A DNA stretch of 64,000 bases from positions 1 to 64,000 of the forward strand of contig NZ_AYMJ01000017.1 in the NCBI RefSeq assembly GCF_000633255.1. The letters run 5' to 3'. Source of the stretch: Pseudomonas sp. H1h (GTDB lineage: Bacteria > Pseudomonadota > Gammaproteobacteria > Pseudomonadales > Pseudomonadaceae). Under the pieces are notes generated by a model. The model was not told the DNA's origin. It did not search any database and saw only the letters and a program-made list of their open reading frames with translations. The first letter of the stretch is position 1; each line of letters opens with the position of its first letter. Both the position numbers and the translations under genes were made by a program. Shown piece by piece: positions 7,059 to 16,775 of this stretch.

Positions 7059-9800
7059 TTACGAGGCAATCAACTGCCGCAACACGTAATGCAGGATCCC
7101 GCCGGACTTGAAGTACTCCACCTCATTCAACGTGTCGATGCGGCACAGTACTTCAAGTTTCTCCTGCCGCCCGTCTTCACGGGTGATCACCAGGGTCAGG
7201 TTCATCCGCGGCGTCAGCTCGACACCGGTCAGGCCCTGAATATCCACGGTTTCCTTGCCGGTGAGGTTCAGGCTCTTGCGGTTCTGATCAAGCTTGAACT
7301 GCAGCGGCAACACGCCCATGCCCACCAGGTTGGAGCGGTGAATACGCTCGAAACTTTCGGCGATCACCGCTTTGACGCCCAACAGGTTGGTGCCCTTGGC
7401 CGCCCAGTCGCGGCTGGAGCCGGTGCCGTATTCCTGACCCGCAATCACCACCAACGGCGTGCCATCGGCCTGATAACGCATGGCAGCGTCGTAGATCGCC
7501 ATCTTCTCGCCGCTGGGGATGTAGATCGTGTTGCCACCTTCTTCGCCGCCGAGCATTTCGTTGCGGATACGGATGTTGGCGAACGTGCCGCGCATCATCA
7601 CTTCATGGTTGCCACGGCGTGAACCGTAGGAGTTGAAGTCCCGCGGTTCCACGCCTTTTTCGCGCAGATAGCGCCCGGCCGGACTGTCAGCCTTGATGTT
7701 ACCGGCAGGGGAGATGTGGTCGGTGGTCACCGAATCACCGAGCAGTGCCAACACCCGCGCGCCTTTGACGTCAGTGATCACCGGCAACGGTCCGCCAATG
7801 TCATCGAAGAACGGGGGATGCTGAATGTAGGTCGAATCGTCCTGCCACACATAGGTGGCGGCTTGTGGCACCTGGATCGCCTGCCATTGCTCATCGCCGG
7901 CGAACACCTCGGCGTATTCCTTGTGGAACATCGCGGTGTTGACCTGACTCACCGCCTCGGCGATTTCCTTGCTGCTCGGCCAGATGTCACGCAGGTACAC
8001 CGGGTTGCCTTGTTTGTCCTCACCCAGCGGCTCAGTGCTGATGTCTGTACGCACGCTGCCGGCCAGGGCGTAAGCGACCACCAGCGGCGGCGAGGCCAGC
8101 CAGTTGGTCTTGACCAACGGATGCACCCGGCCTTCGAAGTTGCGGTTGCCGGACAGCACCGAAGCGACGGTGAGGTCGGCTTTTTGAATGGCTTTCTCGA
8201 TCGGTTCCGGCAAGGGGCCGGAGTTGCCGATGCACGTTGTACAACCGTAACCGACCAGCGAAAACCCGAGTTGATCGAGGTACTGCGTCAACCCGGCAGC
8301 CTTGTAGTAGTCGGTCACCACTTTTGAACCCGGTGCCAGCGAACTCTTGACCCACGGTTTGCGCGTCAGGCCTTTCTCCACGGCTTTTTTCGCCAACAGA
8401 CCGGCCGCCATCATCACGCTCGGGTTGGAGGTGTTGGTGCAGGAGGTGATCGCGGCGATCACCACCGCGCCGTTTTTCAGGCGATAGGTGTGGCCTTCGT
8501 ATTCGTACTCGGTTTCGCCGATCAGATCGGCGTTACCCACGGCCACACCACCACCGCCTTCGCTTTCCAGGCGACCTTCTTCCTTGCTGGTGGGCTTGAA
8601 TTGCAGGTCCATGAAATCACTGAAGGCCTGCGCCACATTCGGCAGCGAGACGCGATCCTGCGGGCGTTTCGGCCCGGCCAGACTGGCTTCGACGCTGCTC
8701 ATGTCCAGCGCCAGGCTGTCGGTGAACACTGGTTCCTGACCGGGCAGGCGCCACAGGCCCTGGGCCTTGGTGTAAGCCTCGACGAGTTTCACCACTTCCG
8801 GCGGTCGGCCGGACAGGCGCAGGTATTCCAGAGTCACGTCATCGACCGGGAAGAAGCCGCAAGTTGCGCCATATTCCGGGGCCATGTTGGCGATGGTTGC
8901 GCGATCCGCCAGTGGCAGGTCGGCGAGGCCGTCACCGTAGAACTCGACGAATTTGCCGACCACGCCTTTCTTGCGCAGCATCTGCGTGACCGTCAGCACC
9001 AGGTCGGTGGCGGTGATGCCTTCCTTGAGCTTGCCGGTGAGTTTGAAGCCGATCACTTCCGGAATCAGCATCGACACCGGTTGGCCGAGCATCGCCGCTT
9101 CCGCCTCGATCCCGCCGACGCCCCAGCCGAGTACGCCGAGGCCGTTGATCATGGTGGTATGGGAGTCGGTGCCGACCAGCGTGTCGGGGAACGCGTAGGT
9201 GCGGCCGTCCTCATCCTTGGTCCACACGGTGCGCCCGAGGTATTCGAGGTTGACCTGGTGGCAGATCCCGGTACCGGGTGGCACCACGCTGAAGTTGTCG
9301 AAGGCGCTTTGGCCCCAGCGCAGGAAGGCATAACGTTCGCCGTTACGCCGCATCTCAATGTCGACGTTCTGTTCGAAAGCGCTGGCGGTGGCGAATTTGT
9401 CGACCATCACCGAGTGGTCGATCACCAGATCCACCGGCGACAGCGGGTTGATTCGTTGCGGATCGCCGCCGGCCTTGGCCATGGCAGCGCGCATCGCGGC
9501 AAGGTCGACCACGGCGGGTACGCCGGTAAAGTCTTGCATCAATACGCGGGCCGGGCGGTACTGGATTTCCCGGTCGGAGCGCCGCTCCTTGAGCCAGGCG
9601 GCGATCGCCTTGAGGTCGGCGCCGGTGACAGTTTTTTCATCTTCCCAGCGCAGCAGGTTTTCCAGCAGGACTTTCAGCGACATTGGCAGCTTGTCGATAT
9701 TGCCAAGGCTTTTCGCTGCGTCCGGCAGGCTGAAATAGTGGTAGGTCTTGTCGTCGATTTGCAGTGTTTTAAGGGTCTTCAGACTATCGAGGGACGGCAT
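7059..9800 (-). CDS. acnA: Aconitate hydratase A
   Basis: Enzyme of 913 aa that interconverts citrate and isocitrate in the TCA and glyoxylate cycles. The 4Fe-4S cluster cysteines are visible in [12 protein letters not shown] and in [14 protein letters not shown]. The [21 protein letters not shown] stretch and the C-terminal swivel-domain motif [10 protein letters not shown] are typical of the AcnA/IRP family, and the length matches AcnA rather than AcnB. I chose ATG 9800, which has AGGAG 8 bases upstream; the GTG at 9809 lies too close to that site. It is divergent from rlmM. In relatives AcnA-type enzymes are stress and iron responsive; no operator was recognised here. Confidence 0.97.
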   Translation of the reverse strand: MPSLDSLKTLKTLQIDDKTYHYFSLPDAAKSLGNIDKLPMSLKVLLENLLRWEDEKTVTGADLKAIAAWLKERRSDREIQYRPARVLMQDFTGVPAVVDLAAMRAAMAKAGGDPQRINPLSPVDLVIDHSVMVDKFATASAFEQNVDIEMRRNGERYAFLRWGQSAFDNFSVVPPGTGICHQVNLEYLGRTVWTKDEDGRTYAFPDTLVGTDSHTTMINGLGVLGWGVGGIEAEAAMLGQPVSMLIPEVIGFKLTGKLKEGITATDLVLTVTQMLRKKGVVGKFVEFYGDGLADLPLADRATIANMAPEYGATCGFFPVDDVTLEYLRLSGRPPEVVKLVEAYTKAQGLWRLPGQEPVFTDSLALDMSSVEASLAGPKRPQDRVSLPNVAQAFSDFMDLQFKPTSKEEGRLESEGGGGVAVGNADLIGETEYEYEGHTYRLKNGAVVIAAITSCTNTSNPSVMMAAGLLAKKAVEKGLTRKPWVKSSLAPGSKVVTDYYKAAGLTQYLDQLGFSLVGYGCTTCIGNSGPLPEPIEKAIQKADLTVASVLSGNRNFEGRVHPLVKTNWLASPPLVVAYALAGSVRTDISTEPLGEDKQGNPVYLRDIWPSSKEIAEAVSQVNTAMFHKEYAEVFAGDEQWQAIQVPQAATYVWQDDSTYIQHPPFFDDIGGPLPVITDVKGARVLALLGDSVTTDHISPAGNIKADSPAGRYLREKGVEPRDFNSYGSRRGNHEVMMRGTFANIRIRNEMLGGEEGGNTIYIPSGEKMAIYDAAMRYQADGTPLVVIAGQEYGTGSSRDWAAKGTNLLGVKAVIAESFERIHRSNLVGMGVLPLQFKLDQNRKSLNLTGKETVDIQGLTGVELTPRMNLTLVITREDGRQEKLEVLCRIDTLNEVEYFKSGGILHYVLRQLIAS

Positions 9801-10022
9801 TACGATCACTCCTTTGAGTCCGCACGGCTACGGACTGAGGGGACGGGCAGAGCTATCAACGTAGCCCTGTTTTCAGTAGCTGGCTAATAACTGGACTCTA
9901 TGGGCAAGTCCAAGGTTCCGACATCGGCTATCATGCGCCGGTTTTCGTGACAGGCTTTGCTTCAATGCAAGGCTTGAGCATCGTGCAGGGGCCGAATGTC
10001 CGCCCTCTGCCCAGGAGTAAGA

Positions 10023-11096
10023 ATGAACACCCTATTCATGCATTGCCGGCCAGGCTTCGAAGGCGAAGTCTGTTCGGAGATTTCCGACCTCGCCGCCCAG
10101 TTGAACGTCGCCGGTTACGCCAAGGCCAAAGCGGCCACGGCCTACGCCGAGTTCGTCTGCACTGAAGCAGACGGCGCTGAACGCCTGATGCGCGGCCAGC
10201 GTTTCGCCGAACTGATTTTCCCGCGGCAATGGGCGCGCGGTATCTTCATCGATCTGCCGGAAAACGACCGCATCAGCGTCATCCTTGCGCACATGGCCGA
10301 TTTCCCGGTGTTCGGCAGCCTGTGGCTGGAAGTCGTCGATACCAATGACGGCAAGGAACTGTCGAACTTCTGCAAGAAATTCGAAGGCCCGCTGCGCAAG
10401 GCACTGACCGCCGCCGGCAAACTGGTGGAGGACGCCAGCAAGCCGCGTCTGCTGCTGACGTTCAAAAGTGGTCGCGAAGTGTTCCTCGGCATGGCCGATG
10501 CCGGTAATTCGGCGATGTGGCCGATGGGCATTCCGCGCCTGAAGTTTCCGCGCGAGGCGCCAAGCCGTTCGACGTTGAAGCTGGAAGAGGCCTGGCACCA
10601 CTTCATCCCGCGTGACCAGTGGGACGAGCGTCTGCACAGTGACATGACCGGCGTCGACCTCGGCGCGGCGCCCGGTGGCTGGACCTGGCAACTGGTCAAC
10701 CGCGGCATGCTGGTGACCGCCATCGACAACGGCCCGATGGCTGAAAGCCTGATGGACACCGGCCTGGTGCAGCACTTGATGGCTGACGGGTTCACCTTCA
10801 AGCCCAAGCAGCCGGTGGACTGGATGGTCTGCGATATCGTCGAGAAGCCGGCGCGCAACGCGGCGATGCTTGAAGAGTGGATCGGCGAGGGCCATTGCCG
10901 GGAGGCGGTGGTCAACCTCAAGTTGCCGATGAAGCAGCGCTATGCCGAAGTGAAACGCTTGCTCGAGCGCATTGCCGATGGCTTCAAGGCCCGTGGGATC
11001 AAGGTCGATATTGGCTGCAAGCAGCTGTATCACGATCGCGAGGAAGTGACCTGCCACCTGCGCCGGCATGACATCAAGAAAGCCAAATCCCGCTGA
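10023..11096 (+). CDS. rlmM: 23S rRNA C2498 2'-O-ribose methyltransferase
   Basis: SAM-dependent enzyme of 357 aa that methylates the ribose of C2498 in 23S rRNA. An N-terminal THUMP-like part starts MNTLFMHCRPGFEGE; the Rossmann methyltransferase part has the SAM motif DLGAAPGGWTWQLV, a catalytic-type Asp in DWMVCDIVEKPAR and a Lys in VVNLKLPMKQRY, fitting the K-D-K-E layout of 2'-O-methyltransferases. Start ATG 10023 has CAGGAG 8 bases upstream; the longer frame from 9996 lacks a site. It is followed after 98 bases by tusA, on the same strand. Confidence 0.95.
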   Translation: MNTLFMHCRPGFEGEVCSEISDLAAQLNVAGYAKAKAATAYAEFVCTEADGAERLMRGQRFAELIFPRQWARGIFIDLPENDRISVILAHMADFPVFGSLWLEVVDTNDGKELSNFCKKFEGPLRKALTAAGKLVEDASKPRLLLTFKSGREVFLGMADAGNSAMWPMGIPRLKFPREAPSRSTLKLEEAWHHFIPRDQWDERLHSDMTGVDLGAAPGGWTWQLVNRGMLVTAIDNGPMAESLMDTGLVQHLMADGFTFKPKQPVDWMVCDIVEKPARNAAMLEEWIGEGHCREAVVNLKLPMKQRYAEVKRLLERIADGFKARGIKVDIGCKQLYHDREEVTCHLRRHDIKKAKSR

Positions 11097-11111
11097 CACA
11101 CCGTAACGCCT

Positions 11112-11136
11112 TGTGGGAGCAAGCCCGGTCCCACAG
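11112..11136. repeat. Single REP-like palindrome
   Basis: tgtgggagcaagcccggtcccaca, a shortened REP with 7-base outer arms, lies between rlmM and tusA. It could form an RNA hairpin at the rlmM 3' end, but no T-run follows. Confidence 0.6.
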
Positions 11137-11194
11137 GGGTTAGACGATGCCCCCGGCAATGCGCGACAATGCCGGTCAGTTTCAGGAGTGAATC

Positions 11195-11446
11195 ATGAGT
11201 GAAATGATTGATACCCCGGTCGATGGCACCCTAGACGCCACCGGCCTCAATTGCCCGGAGCCGGTGATGATGCTGCACCAGCACATTCGTGATCTGGTGC
11301 CCGGCGGCCTGCTCAAGGTGATTGCCACCGATCCCTCGACCCGTCGCGACATTCCCAAGTTCTGCGTGTTTCTTGACCACGAACTGGTCGGTCAGCACGA
11401 AGAGGCCGGTACTTATCTGTACTGGATCCGCAAGAAACACGCCTGA
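11195..11446 (+). CDS. tusA: Sulfurtransferase TusA
   Basis: Small sulfur carrier of 83 aa that relays persulfide sulfur, classically toward the TusBCD/TusE-MnmA pathway for tRNA 2-thiouridine. The SirA/TusA fold signature is present: [14 protein letters not shown] with the active Cys20 followed by PEP, then [20 protein letters not shown] 11195 follows CAGGAG. It stands alone after rlmM; this locus has no tusBCD. The family call is secure. Confidence 0.95.
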   Translation: MSEMIDTPVDGTLDATGLNCPEPVMMLHQHIRDLVPGGLLKVIATDPSTRRDIPKFCVFLDHELVGQHEEAGTYLYWIRKKHA

Positions 11447-11470
11447 GTCCGAGCCAAACACAAAACCTGA

Positions 11471-11560
11471 TGTGGGAGCGGGCTTGCTCGCGAAAGCGGT
11501 ATGTCAGTCACGATCAATGGCGACTGATACACCGCATTCGCGAGCAAGCTCGCTCCCACA
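11471..11560. repeat. REPIN (inverted pair of REP sequences)
   Basis: tgtgggagcgggcttgctcgcga at the left is matched in inverted order by tcgcgagcaagctcgctcccaca at the right, with about 44 bases between. Six T follow on the right, so it may also act as a terminator for tusA. It lies in the convergent gap between tusA and the MATE gene. Confidence 0.9.
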
Positions 11561-11583
11561 TTTTTTGTCTTGCGTTAAGGGGC

Positions 11584-13008
11584 TTAGCCCACCGAACGAC
11601 TGATCCGAATACGCTTGCGCGCACTGCGGGTCAGGCGGATCGACAGCATCAGCGCCGCACAGCTCAGGCCGACGATCAGGCCTTGCCACAAGCCACTCGG
11701 GCCACGCGGTTCGCCGAGCCAGTCGGTCAGGCCGAGAGCGTAACCCACCGGCAGACCGATGCCCCAGTAGGCGAACAGGGTCAGGATCATCGTCACCCGG
11801 GTGTCCTGATAACCGCGCAGAGCGCCGGCGGCGGTGACCTGAATCGCATCGGAAAACTGGAACAGCGCCGAGTACACAATCAGCATCGCCGCGATGTGGA
11901 TCACCGTCGGGTCTGCAGTGTAGATCGCGGCAATCGGCTCGCGCAGCAATAGCATCATGCTTGCCGACAGGCAGGCGTAGGCCAACGCGGTGCCCATGCC
12001 GACGCCGGCGGCGAAGCGCGCCTCGCGTGGTTCTTCACGGCCCAGGGCCTGGCCGACTCGTACGGTCACCGCCATGCCCAGCGAGTACGGAATCATGAAC
12101 ACCAGCGAACTGACGTTCAGTGCGATCTGATGCCCGGCGACCACCGTGGCGCCGAGACTGCCGATCAGCAGGGCGATCACGGCAAAGATGCTCGACTCGG
12201 CAAACACCGCGATGCCGATTGGCAGGCCAATCGCCAGCAAACGCTTGATTACCGCCCATTGTGGCCAGTCGAAGCGGCTGAAGATCTCACTCGAACGATA
12301 GGCTGGCGCCCAGCGCTCCCAACCGGCCAGACCCAGCGCCATGACCCACATCACGATGGCCGTGGCCCAGCCGCAGCCGACGCCGCCCATGGCCGGCACG
12401 CCGAAGTGGCCATAAATGAAGATGTAGTTCAGCGGAATGTTCAGTGCCAGACCGCACAGACCCAGCACCATCGCCGGGCGGGTACGACCGATGCCGTCAC
12501 TGGTGCAGCGCAGCACGTGATAGAACGCCACCGCCGGCAGTCCGCTGGCAATGCCGTGCAGGTACTGCATGCACGGGCCGATCAGTTCGGGATCGACCTT
12601 CATCAGGTGCAGCACCGGCTCGGCGGCCACCAGCATCGCCGTCGCGATCAGGCCGACCACCAGCGCCAGCCACAACGCCTGACGGACGATCGGGCCGATC
12701 TCGCTGTGGGTGCCGGCGCCGAAACGCTGGGCGACTTTCGGTGTGGTGGCCAGCAGGGTGCCGGTCATCAGCAGAAATACCGGGACCCAGATCGAGTTAC
12801 CCAGTGCGACTGCCGCCAGATCCTTGGGCCCGACGCGCCCGGCCATCACCGCATCGACGAAGCCCATGGCCGTGGTCGCCAACTGCGCGATGATGATCGG
12901 CAGCGCCAGGGCGAGCAGGTTCTTGAACTCCAGGCGGATACGCGCGGGGCGGTTGAGAGAGACGGCGACAGGTTGTTCAGTTACAGAGTTCACAGGCAAA
13001 GCGTCCAC
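11584..13008 (-). CDS. MATE-family multidrug efflux transporter (NorM/PmpM type)
   Basis: Inner-membrane exporter of 474 aa with about 12 hydrophobic helices in two pseudo-repeats. The N-terminal half begins ALPIIIAQLATTAMGFVDAV and MAGRVGPKDLAAVALG, a sequence typical of NorM-like MATE pumps that exchange cations (Na+ or H+) for dyes and fluoroquinolones. Start is uncertain: GTG 13008 and GTG 12993 (MNSVTEQPV) both lack a clear ribosome binding site. It is divergent from pdxB and converges with tusA across a REPIN. Substrates cannot be read from sequence. Confidence 0.9.
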   Translation of the reverse strand: MDALPVNSVTEQPVAVSLNRPARIRLEFKNLLALALPIIIAQLATTAMGFVDAVMAGRVGPKDLAAVALGNSIWVPVFLLMTGTLLATTPKVAQRFGAGTHSEIGPIVRQALWLALVVGLIATAMLVAAEPVLHLMKVDPELIGPCMQYLHGIASGLPAVAFYHVLRCTSDGIGRTRPAMVLGLCGLALNIPLNYIFIYGHFGVPAMGGVGCGWATAIVMWVMALGLAGWERWAPAYRSSEIFSRFDWPQWAVIKRLLAIGLPIGIAVFAESSIFAVIALLIGSLGATVVAGHQIALNVSSLVFMIPYSLGMAVTVRVGQALGREEPREARFAAGVGMGTALAYACLSASMMLLLREPIAAIYTADPTVIHIAAMLIVYSALFQFSDAIQVTAAGALRGYQDTRVTMILTLFAYWGIGLPVGYALGLTDWLGEPRGPSGLWQGLIVGLSCAALMLSIRLTRSARKRIRISRSVG

Positions 13009-13151
13009 AGGTGTTGATGCGCAAGGCGCCGCATTCTACGCCGCTGACGTGACAGTCAGGAAAAATCCTCTGTTGCGGATTTGTAATCGCAAGGCCTCTG
13101 GCCCAACCGCCCATCTGCACCTAAACTGCCGATCCGCTATAGGAGCCCGCC

Positions 13152-14294
13152 ATGCTGATTGTTGCCGACGAAAATATCCCGTTGCTCGATGCCTTTTTTG
13201 CCGGTTTCGGCGAGATCCGCCGGGTGCCGGGCCGTTCCATCGACCGTGCGACGGTCGAACACGCCGATGTGTTGCTGGTGCGCTCGGTGACCAACGTCAA
13301 TCGGGCGTTGCTCGAAGGCAGCCGGGTACGTTTCGTGGGGACGTGCACCATCGGCACCGATCATCTGGATCTCGATTACTTCACCGAAGCGGGGATCACC
13401 TGGTCCAGCGCTCCCGGCTGCAATGCCCGCGGTGTGGTCGATTACGTGCTCGGCAGCCTGATGACCCTCGCCGAAATCGAAGGCGTCGATCTGACGCAGC
13501 GCACCTATGGCGTGGTCGGCGCCGGTGAGGTCGGTGGTCGGTTGATCAAGGTGCTCAAAGGACTGGGCTGGAACGTGAAAGTCTGCGATCCGCCGCGTCA
13601 GGCGGCCGAGGGTGGCGACTACGTCAGCCTGGAACAGATCATCGAGCAGTGCGACGTGATCAGCCTGCACACCCCGCTGACCCGCAACGGAGCAGGGGCC
13701 ACCTGGCATCTGTTCGATCAGCAGCGTTTGCAACAGCTCAAACCCGGTGCCTGGCTGATCAATGCCGCGCGTGGTCCGGTGGTGGATAACGCTGCACTGC
13801 GCAAGGTGCTGCTGCAGCGCGAAGACCTGCAAGCGGTGCTTGACGTTTGGGAGGCAGAGCCCGAAGTCGATGTGGCGTTGGCCGAGCTCTGCGTGCTGGC
13901 GACGCCGCACATTGCCGGCTACAGCCTGGACGGCAAACAGCGCGGCACGGCGCAGATCTATCAGGCGTACTGTGAATTTATCGGACAGCCGGCGAGCATC
14001 CAGCTCAGTGAGTTACTGCCTGCACCGTGGCTGTCACAAGTGACCCTGCACGCTGGCAGTGATCCGGCTTGGGCGCTGGCGATGTTGTGCCGTGGAGTGT
14101 ACGACCCGCGCCGCGACGATGCGGATTTTCGCCGCAGTCTTGTAGGTAATGTCGGTGAACAGCGTGCGGCGTTCGATGTGTTGCGCAAGCAGTATCCCGT
14201 GCGACGCGAGATTGAAGGCTTGCAGGTGCGAATCGAAGGGGACTCGCCGCAGTTGCAGCAGATTGTGGCGGCGCTGGGGGCAGTGGCGGTCTAG
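13152..14294 (+). CDS. pdxB: Erythronate-4-phosphate dehydrogenase
   Basis: NAD-dependent 2-hydroxyacid dehydrogenase of 380 aa that oxidises 4-phosphoerythronate in pyridoxal 5'-phosphate synthesis. It starts [20 protein letters not shown] as known PdxB proteins do. The Rossmann motif is [12 protein letters not shown], the catalytic Arg region is [11 protein letters not shown], and the acid-base His lies in [13 protein letters not shown]. The C-terminal PdxB dimerisation domain is present, distinguishing it from other family dehydrogenases. Start ATG 13152 has a taggagc site. It is followed by a REP and the terminator of the convergent small gene. Confidence 0.96.
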   Translation: MLIVADENIPLLDAFFAGFGEIRRVPGRSIDRATVEHADVLLVRSVTNVNRALLEGSRVRFVGTCTIGTDHLDLDYFTEAGITWSSAPGCNARGVVDYVLGSLMTLAEIEGVDLTQRTYGVVGAGEVGGRLIKVLKGLGWNVKVCDPPRQAAEGGDYVSLEQIIEQCDVISLHTPLTRNGAGATWHLFDQQRLQQLKPGAWLINAARGPVVDNAALRKVLLQREDLQAVLDVWEAEPEVDVALAELCVLATPHIAGYSLDGKQRGTAQIYQAYCEFIGQPASIQLSELLPAPWLSQVTLHAGSDPAWALAMLCRGVYDPRRDDADFRRSLVGNVGEQRAAFDVLRKQYPVRREIEGLQVRIEGDSPQLQQIVAALGAVAV

Positions 14295-14349
14295 AACCGA
14301 GTCGGCCTTTTTCGCGAGCAGGGATCTCTCATTCAATGAAGATCCCCCC

Positions 14350-14374
14350 TGTGGGAGCGAGCCCGCTCGCGAAG
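14350..14374. repeat. Single REP palindrome
   Basis: tgtgggagcgagcccgctcgcgaa, one REP copy, in the convergent gap after pdxB. Confidence 0.75.
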
Positions 14375-14405
14375 GTCGCACCAAAACAACCGGATCGGCA
14401 CACAG

Positions 14406-14432
14406 AAAAAACCCGGCCAAAACGGGCCGGGT
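14406..14432 (-). terminator. Terminator of the 59-aa gene
   Basis: Hairpin acccggcc/ggccgggt with a 5' A-run (T-run on the minus strand), placed 20 bases after the stop of the small minus-strand gene. Confidence 0.85.
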
Positions 14433-14451
14433 CAGGAAGGCGGTGGCTATG

Positions 14452-14631
14452 TCACTTTTGTTCGGCAGGCTTGACCAATCGCTTCTCCAGTTCGCGGCAT
14501 GCGTCCTGGATCATGTCTTCAGTGATCGGTACTTCACGCCCATCCTTGTCAATAATGGAGCAACCCAGAGGTTGGCCGGGCTTGGTGCGGATCACTTGAA
14601 TCTTGTCTTCGCTGCTGTGTTGCAAGGACAT
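14452..14631 (-). CDS. Conserved hypothetical protein (59 aa)
   Basis: Small soluble protein starting MSLQHSSEDKIQVIRTKPGQ and ending in a charged helix (EDMIQDACRELEKRL). ATG 14631 is chosen for the GAGGAGAC site 9 bases upstream; a longer frame to 14763 lacks one. It has its own terminator downstream and is divergent from the ABC exporter. I recall similar short proteins in other Pseudomonas near pdxB but no function is known. No transmembrane segment, no cysteine pair beyond C-S and D-A-C. Confidence 0.75.
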   Translation of the reverse strand: MSLQHSSEDKIQVIRTKPGQPLGCSIIDKDGREVPITEDMIQDACRELEKRLVKPAEQK

Positions 14632-14887
14632 GGCCTGTCTCCTCATCAGGTTGTACGCGTAGATTAAAACCGCCACGTGACCAGGCTGTGACAACTCCCT
14701 GAGGTCTTTCAAAAGCGGCATCTCCACTCCAACAGAAATGACCGCTCGTCTCAACCGGGACATTAGACCAATAGCAACTATGGCCTAGTCTTTGGGGGCA
14801 TATTTAACCTGACTCATTGTGATTTACAGAGTTCCGCCCCATAGAAGGTTTAGGCTAGCCCTTTCACCAACACGGATGTGTACCTGA

Positions 14888-16693
14888 ATGACCCCGAAGC
14901 TTTCTTCACGACACCGTCGCGCTCTGCGCCTGACCAGTCGATTTCTGGCCCCTTACCGCTGGCAAGTCATCGGTGCGCTGCTGGCGTTGATCGTCACCGC
15001 CGCTGTCACGTTGTCGATGGGGCAGGGGATCAAGTTGCTGGTCGATCGGGGTTTCATGACCCAGTCGCCGCACCAGTTGAACCAGAGCATCGGCATCTTC
15101 ATGTTGATGGTGCTTGGCCTCGCGATCGGCACGTTCGCGCGGTTTTACTGGGTGTCCTGGATCGGTGAGCGCTGCGTGGCCGATATCCGACGCGAGGTGT
15201 TCAACCATCTGGTGTACTTGCACCCCGGTTTCTACGAGAACAACCGCAGTTCGGAGATTCAGTCGCGGCTGACCGCCGACACCACGTTGCTGCAATCGGT
15301 GATTGGCTCTTCACTCTCGATGTTTCTGCGCAACCTGCTGATGGTCATCGGCGGCGTCGTGCTGCTGTTCGTGACCAACGCCAAACTCACCAGCATCGTG
15401 GTGATTGCGTTGCCGTTCGTGGTTGCCCCGATACTGATTTTCGGTCGGCGGGTGCGCAATCTGTCGCGGTTGAGTCAGGACCGGGTTGCCGATATCGGCA
15501 GCTATGTTTCCGAAACCCTCGGTCAGATCAAGACCGTGCAGGCCTACAACCATCAGGTGCAGGATGAGCGACGTTTCGCCGCGACGGTCGAGGATGCGTT
15601 CGATACGGCACGCAAGCGTATTTTTCAGCGCTCATGGATGATCACCATGGTGATCGTGCTGGTACTGGGCGCGGTCGCGGTGATGTTGTGGGTCGGCGGC
15701 ATGGACGTGATTGCCGGCCGCATCACCGGTGGCGAACTGGCTGCGTTCGTCTTTTACAGCCTGATCGTCGGCAGTGCGATTGGCACCTTGAGCGAGGTGA
15801 TCGGCGAGCTGCAACGTGCGGCGGGTGCCGCCGAGCGCATCGCCGAACTGCTGGGTTCGCAGAACATCATCCTGCCCCCGACCACCGGGCTGGTGACCTT
15901 GCCGGAGCGCATCCAGGGCGAACTGCAATTGCAGGATGTGCGCTTTTCCTACCCGTCGCGTCCGGAAAGCTACGCCGTCAACGGCTTGAATCTGACTATC
16001 AAGGCCGGCGAGACGCTGGCGCTGGTGGGGCCATCCGGTGCCGGCAAGTCCACGGTGTACGACCTGTTGTTGCGTTTCTACGACCCGATTGAGGGGCAGA
16101 TCCTGATTGACGGCGTGCCACTGACCAGCCTTGACCCGCTGGATCTGCGTCGCAACTTTGCCTTGGTCTCGCAATCGCCGGCGCTGTTTTTTGGCAGTGT
16201 CGAAGAAAATATTCGTTACGGTAATGCGGGCGCAACGCTGGAGCAGGTCAAGGACGCCGCGCGGATCGCCCACGCCCATGACTTCATCGAGAAAATGCCC
16301 AACGGTTACCAGACGCATCTGGGCGATGGTGGCCTCGGCCTTTCGGGCGGCCAGCGTCAGCGCCTGGCGATTGCCCGTGCGTTGTTGGTGGATGCGCCGA
16401 TCCTGTTGCTCGACGAAGCCACCAGCGCCCTCGATGCGCAGAGCGAACACTTGATCCAGGAAGCCTTGCCCAGCCTGATGCAAAACCGCACCACGCTGGT
16501 GATCGCGCATCGTCTGGCCACGGTGAAAAACGCCGACCGGATCGCAGTGATGGATCAGGGCAAATTGGTGGCAATCGGTACGCATCAGGAGCTGATCGTC
16601 AGCAACCCGCTGTATGCGCGGCTGGCGGCGTTGCAGTTCAATGATGGTCAGAGTGCTGCAACGAACTCGGTCACCGAACCTGTAATCGACTAA
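14888..16693 (+). CDS. ABC exporter, fused permease and ATPase (MsbA-like)
   Basis: Half-transporter of 601 aa: six membrane helices in residues about 20-310, then an ATPase domain. Walker A is GPSGAGKST (K387), the signature is LSGGQRQRLAIARAL, Walker B is ILLLDEATSALD and the switch is VIAHRL. The architecture is that of homodimeric exporters (lipid, peptide or drug). It is not the msbA-lpxK locus, so the lipid A flippase is not implied; the substrate is unknown. ATG 14888 is chosen as the first in-frame start after an untranslated stretch. A bidirectional terminator follows it and separates it from slt. Confidence 0.92.
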   Translation: MTPKLSSRHRRALRLTSRFLAPYRWQVIGALLALIVTAAVTLSMGQGIKLLVDRGFMTQSPHQLNQSIGIFMLMVLGLAIGTFARFYWVSWIGERCVADIRREVFNHLVYLHPGFYENNRSSEIQSRLTADTTLLQSVIGSSLSMFLRNLLMVIGGVVLLFVTNAKLTSIVVIALPFVVAPILIFGRRVRNLSRLSQDRVADIGSYVSETLGQIKTVQAYNHQVQDERRFAATVEDAFDTARKRIFQRSWMITMVIVLVLGAVAVMLWVGGMDVIAGRITGGELAAFVFYSLIVGSAIGTLSEVIGELQRAAGAAERIAELLGSQNIILPPTTGLVTLPERIQGELQLQDVRFSYPSRPESYAVNGLNLTIKAGETLALVGPSGAGKSTVYDLLLRFYDPIEGQILIDGVPLTSLDPLDLRRNFALVSQSPALFFGSVEENIRYGNAGATLEQVKDAARIAHAHDFIEKMPNGYQTHLGDGGLGLSGGQRQRLAIARALLVDAPILLLDEATSALDAQSEHLIQEALPSLMQNRTTLVIAHRLATVKNADRIAVMDQGKLVAIGTHQELIVSNPLYARLAALQFNDGQSAATNSVTEPVID

Positions 16694-16714
16694 GTAACCG
16701 ACCCGATAGCGCCT

Positions 16715-16753
16715 AAAAAAAATGCCCTTATCTCGCGATAAGGGCATTTTTTG
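16715..16753. terminator. Bidirectional terminator between ABC exporter and slt
   Basis: Perfect hairpin atgcccttatc-tcgc-gataagggcat flanked by an A-run on the left and a T-run on the right, so it can serve both convergent genes. Confidence 0.93.
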
Positions 16754-16775
16754 TTACTCGGTGTCAGCCATGTAA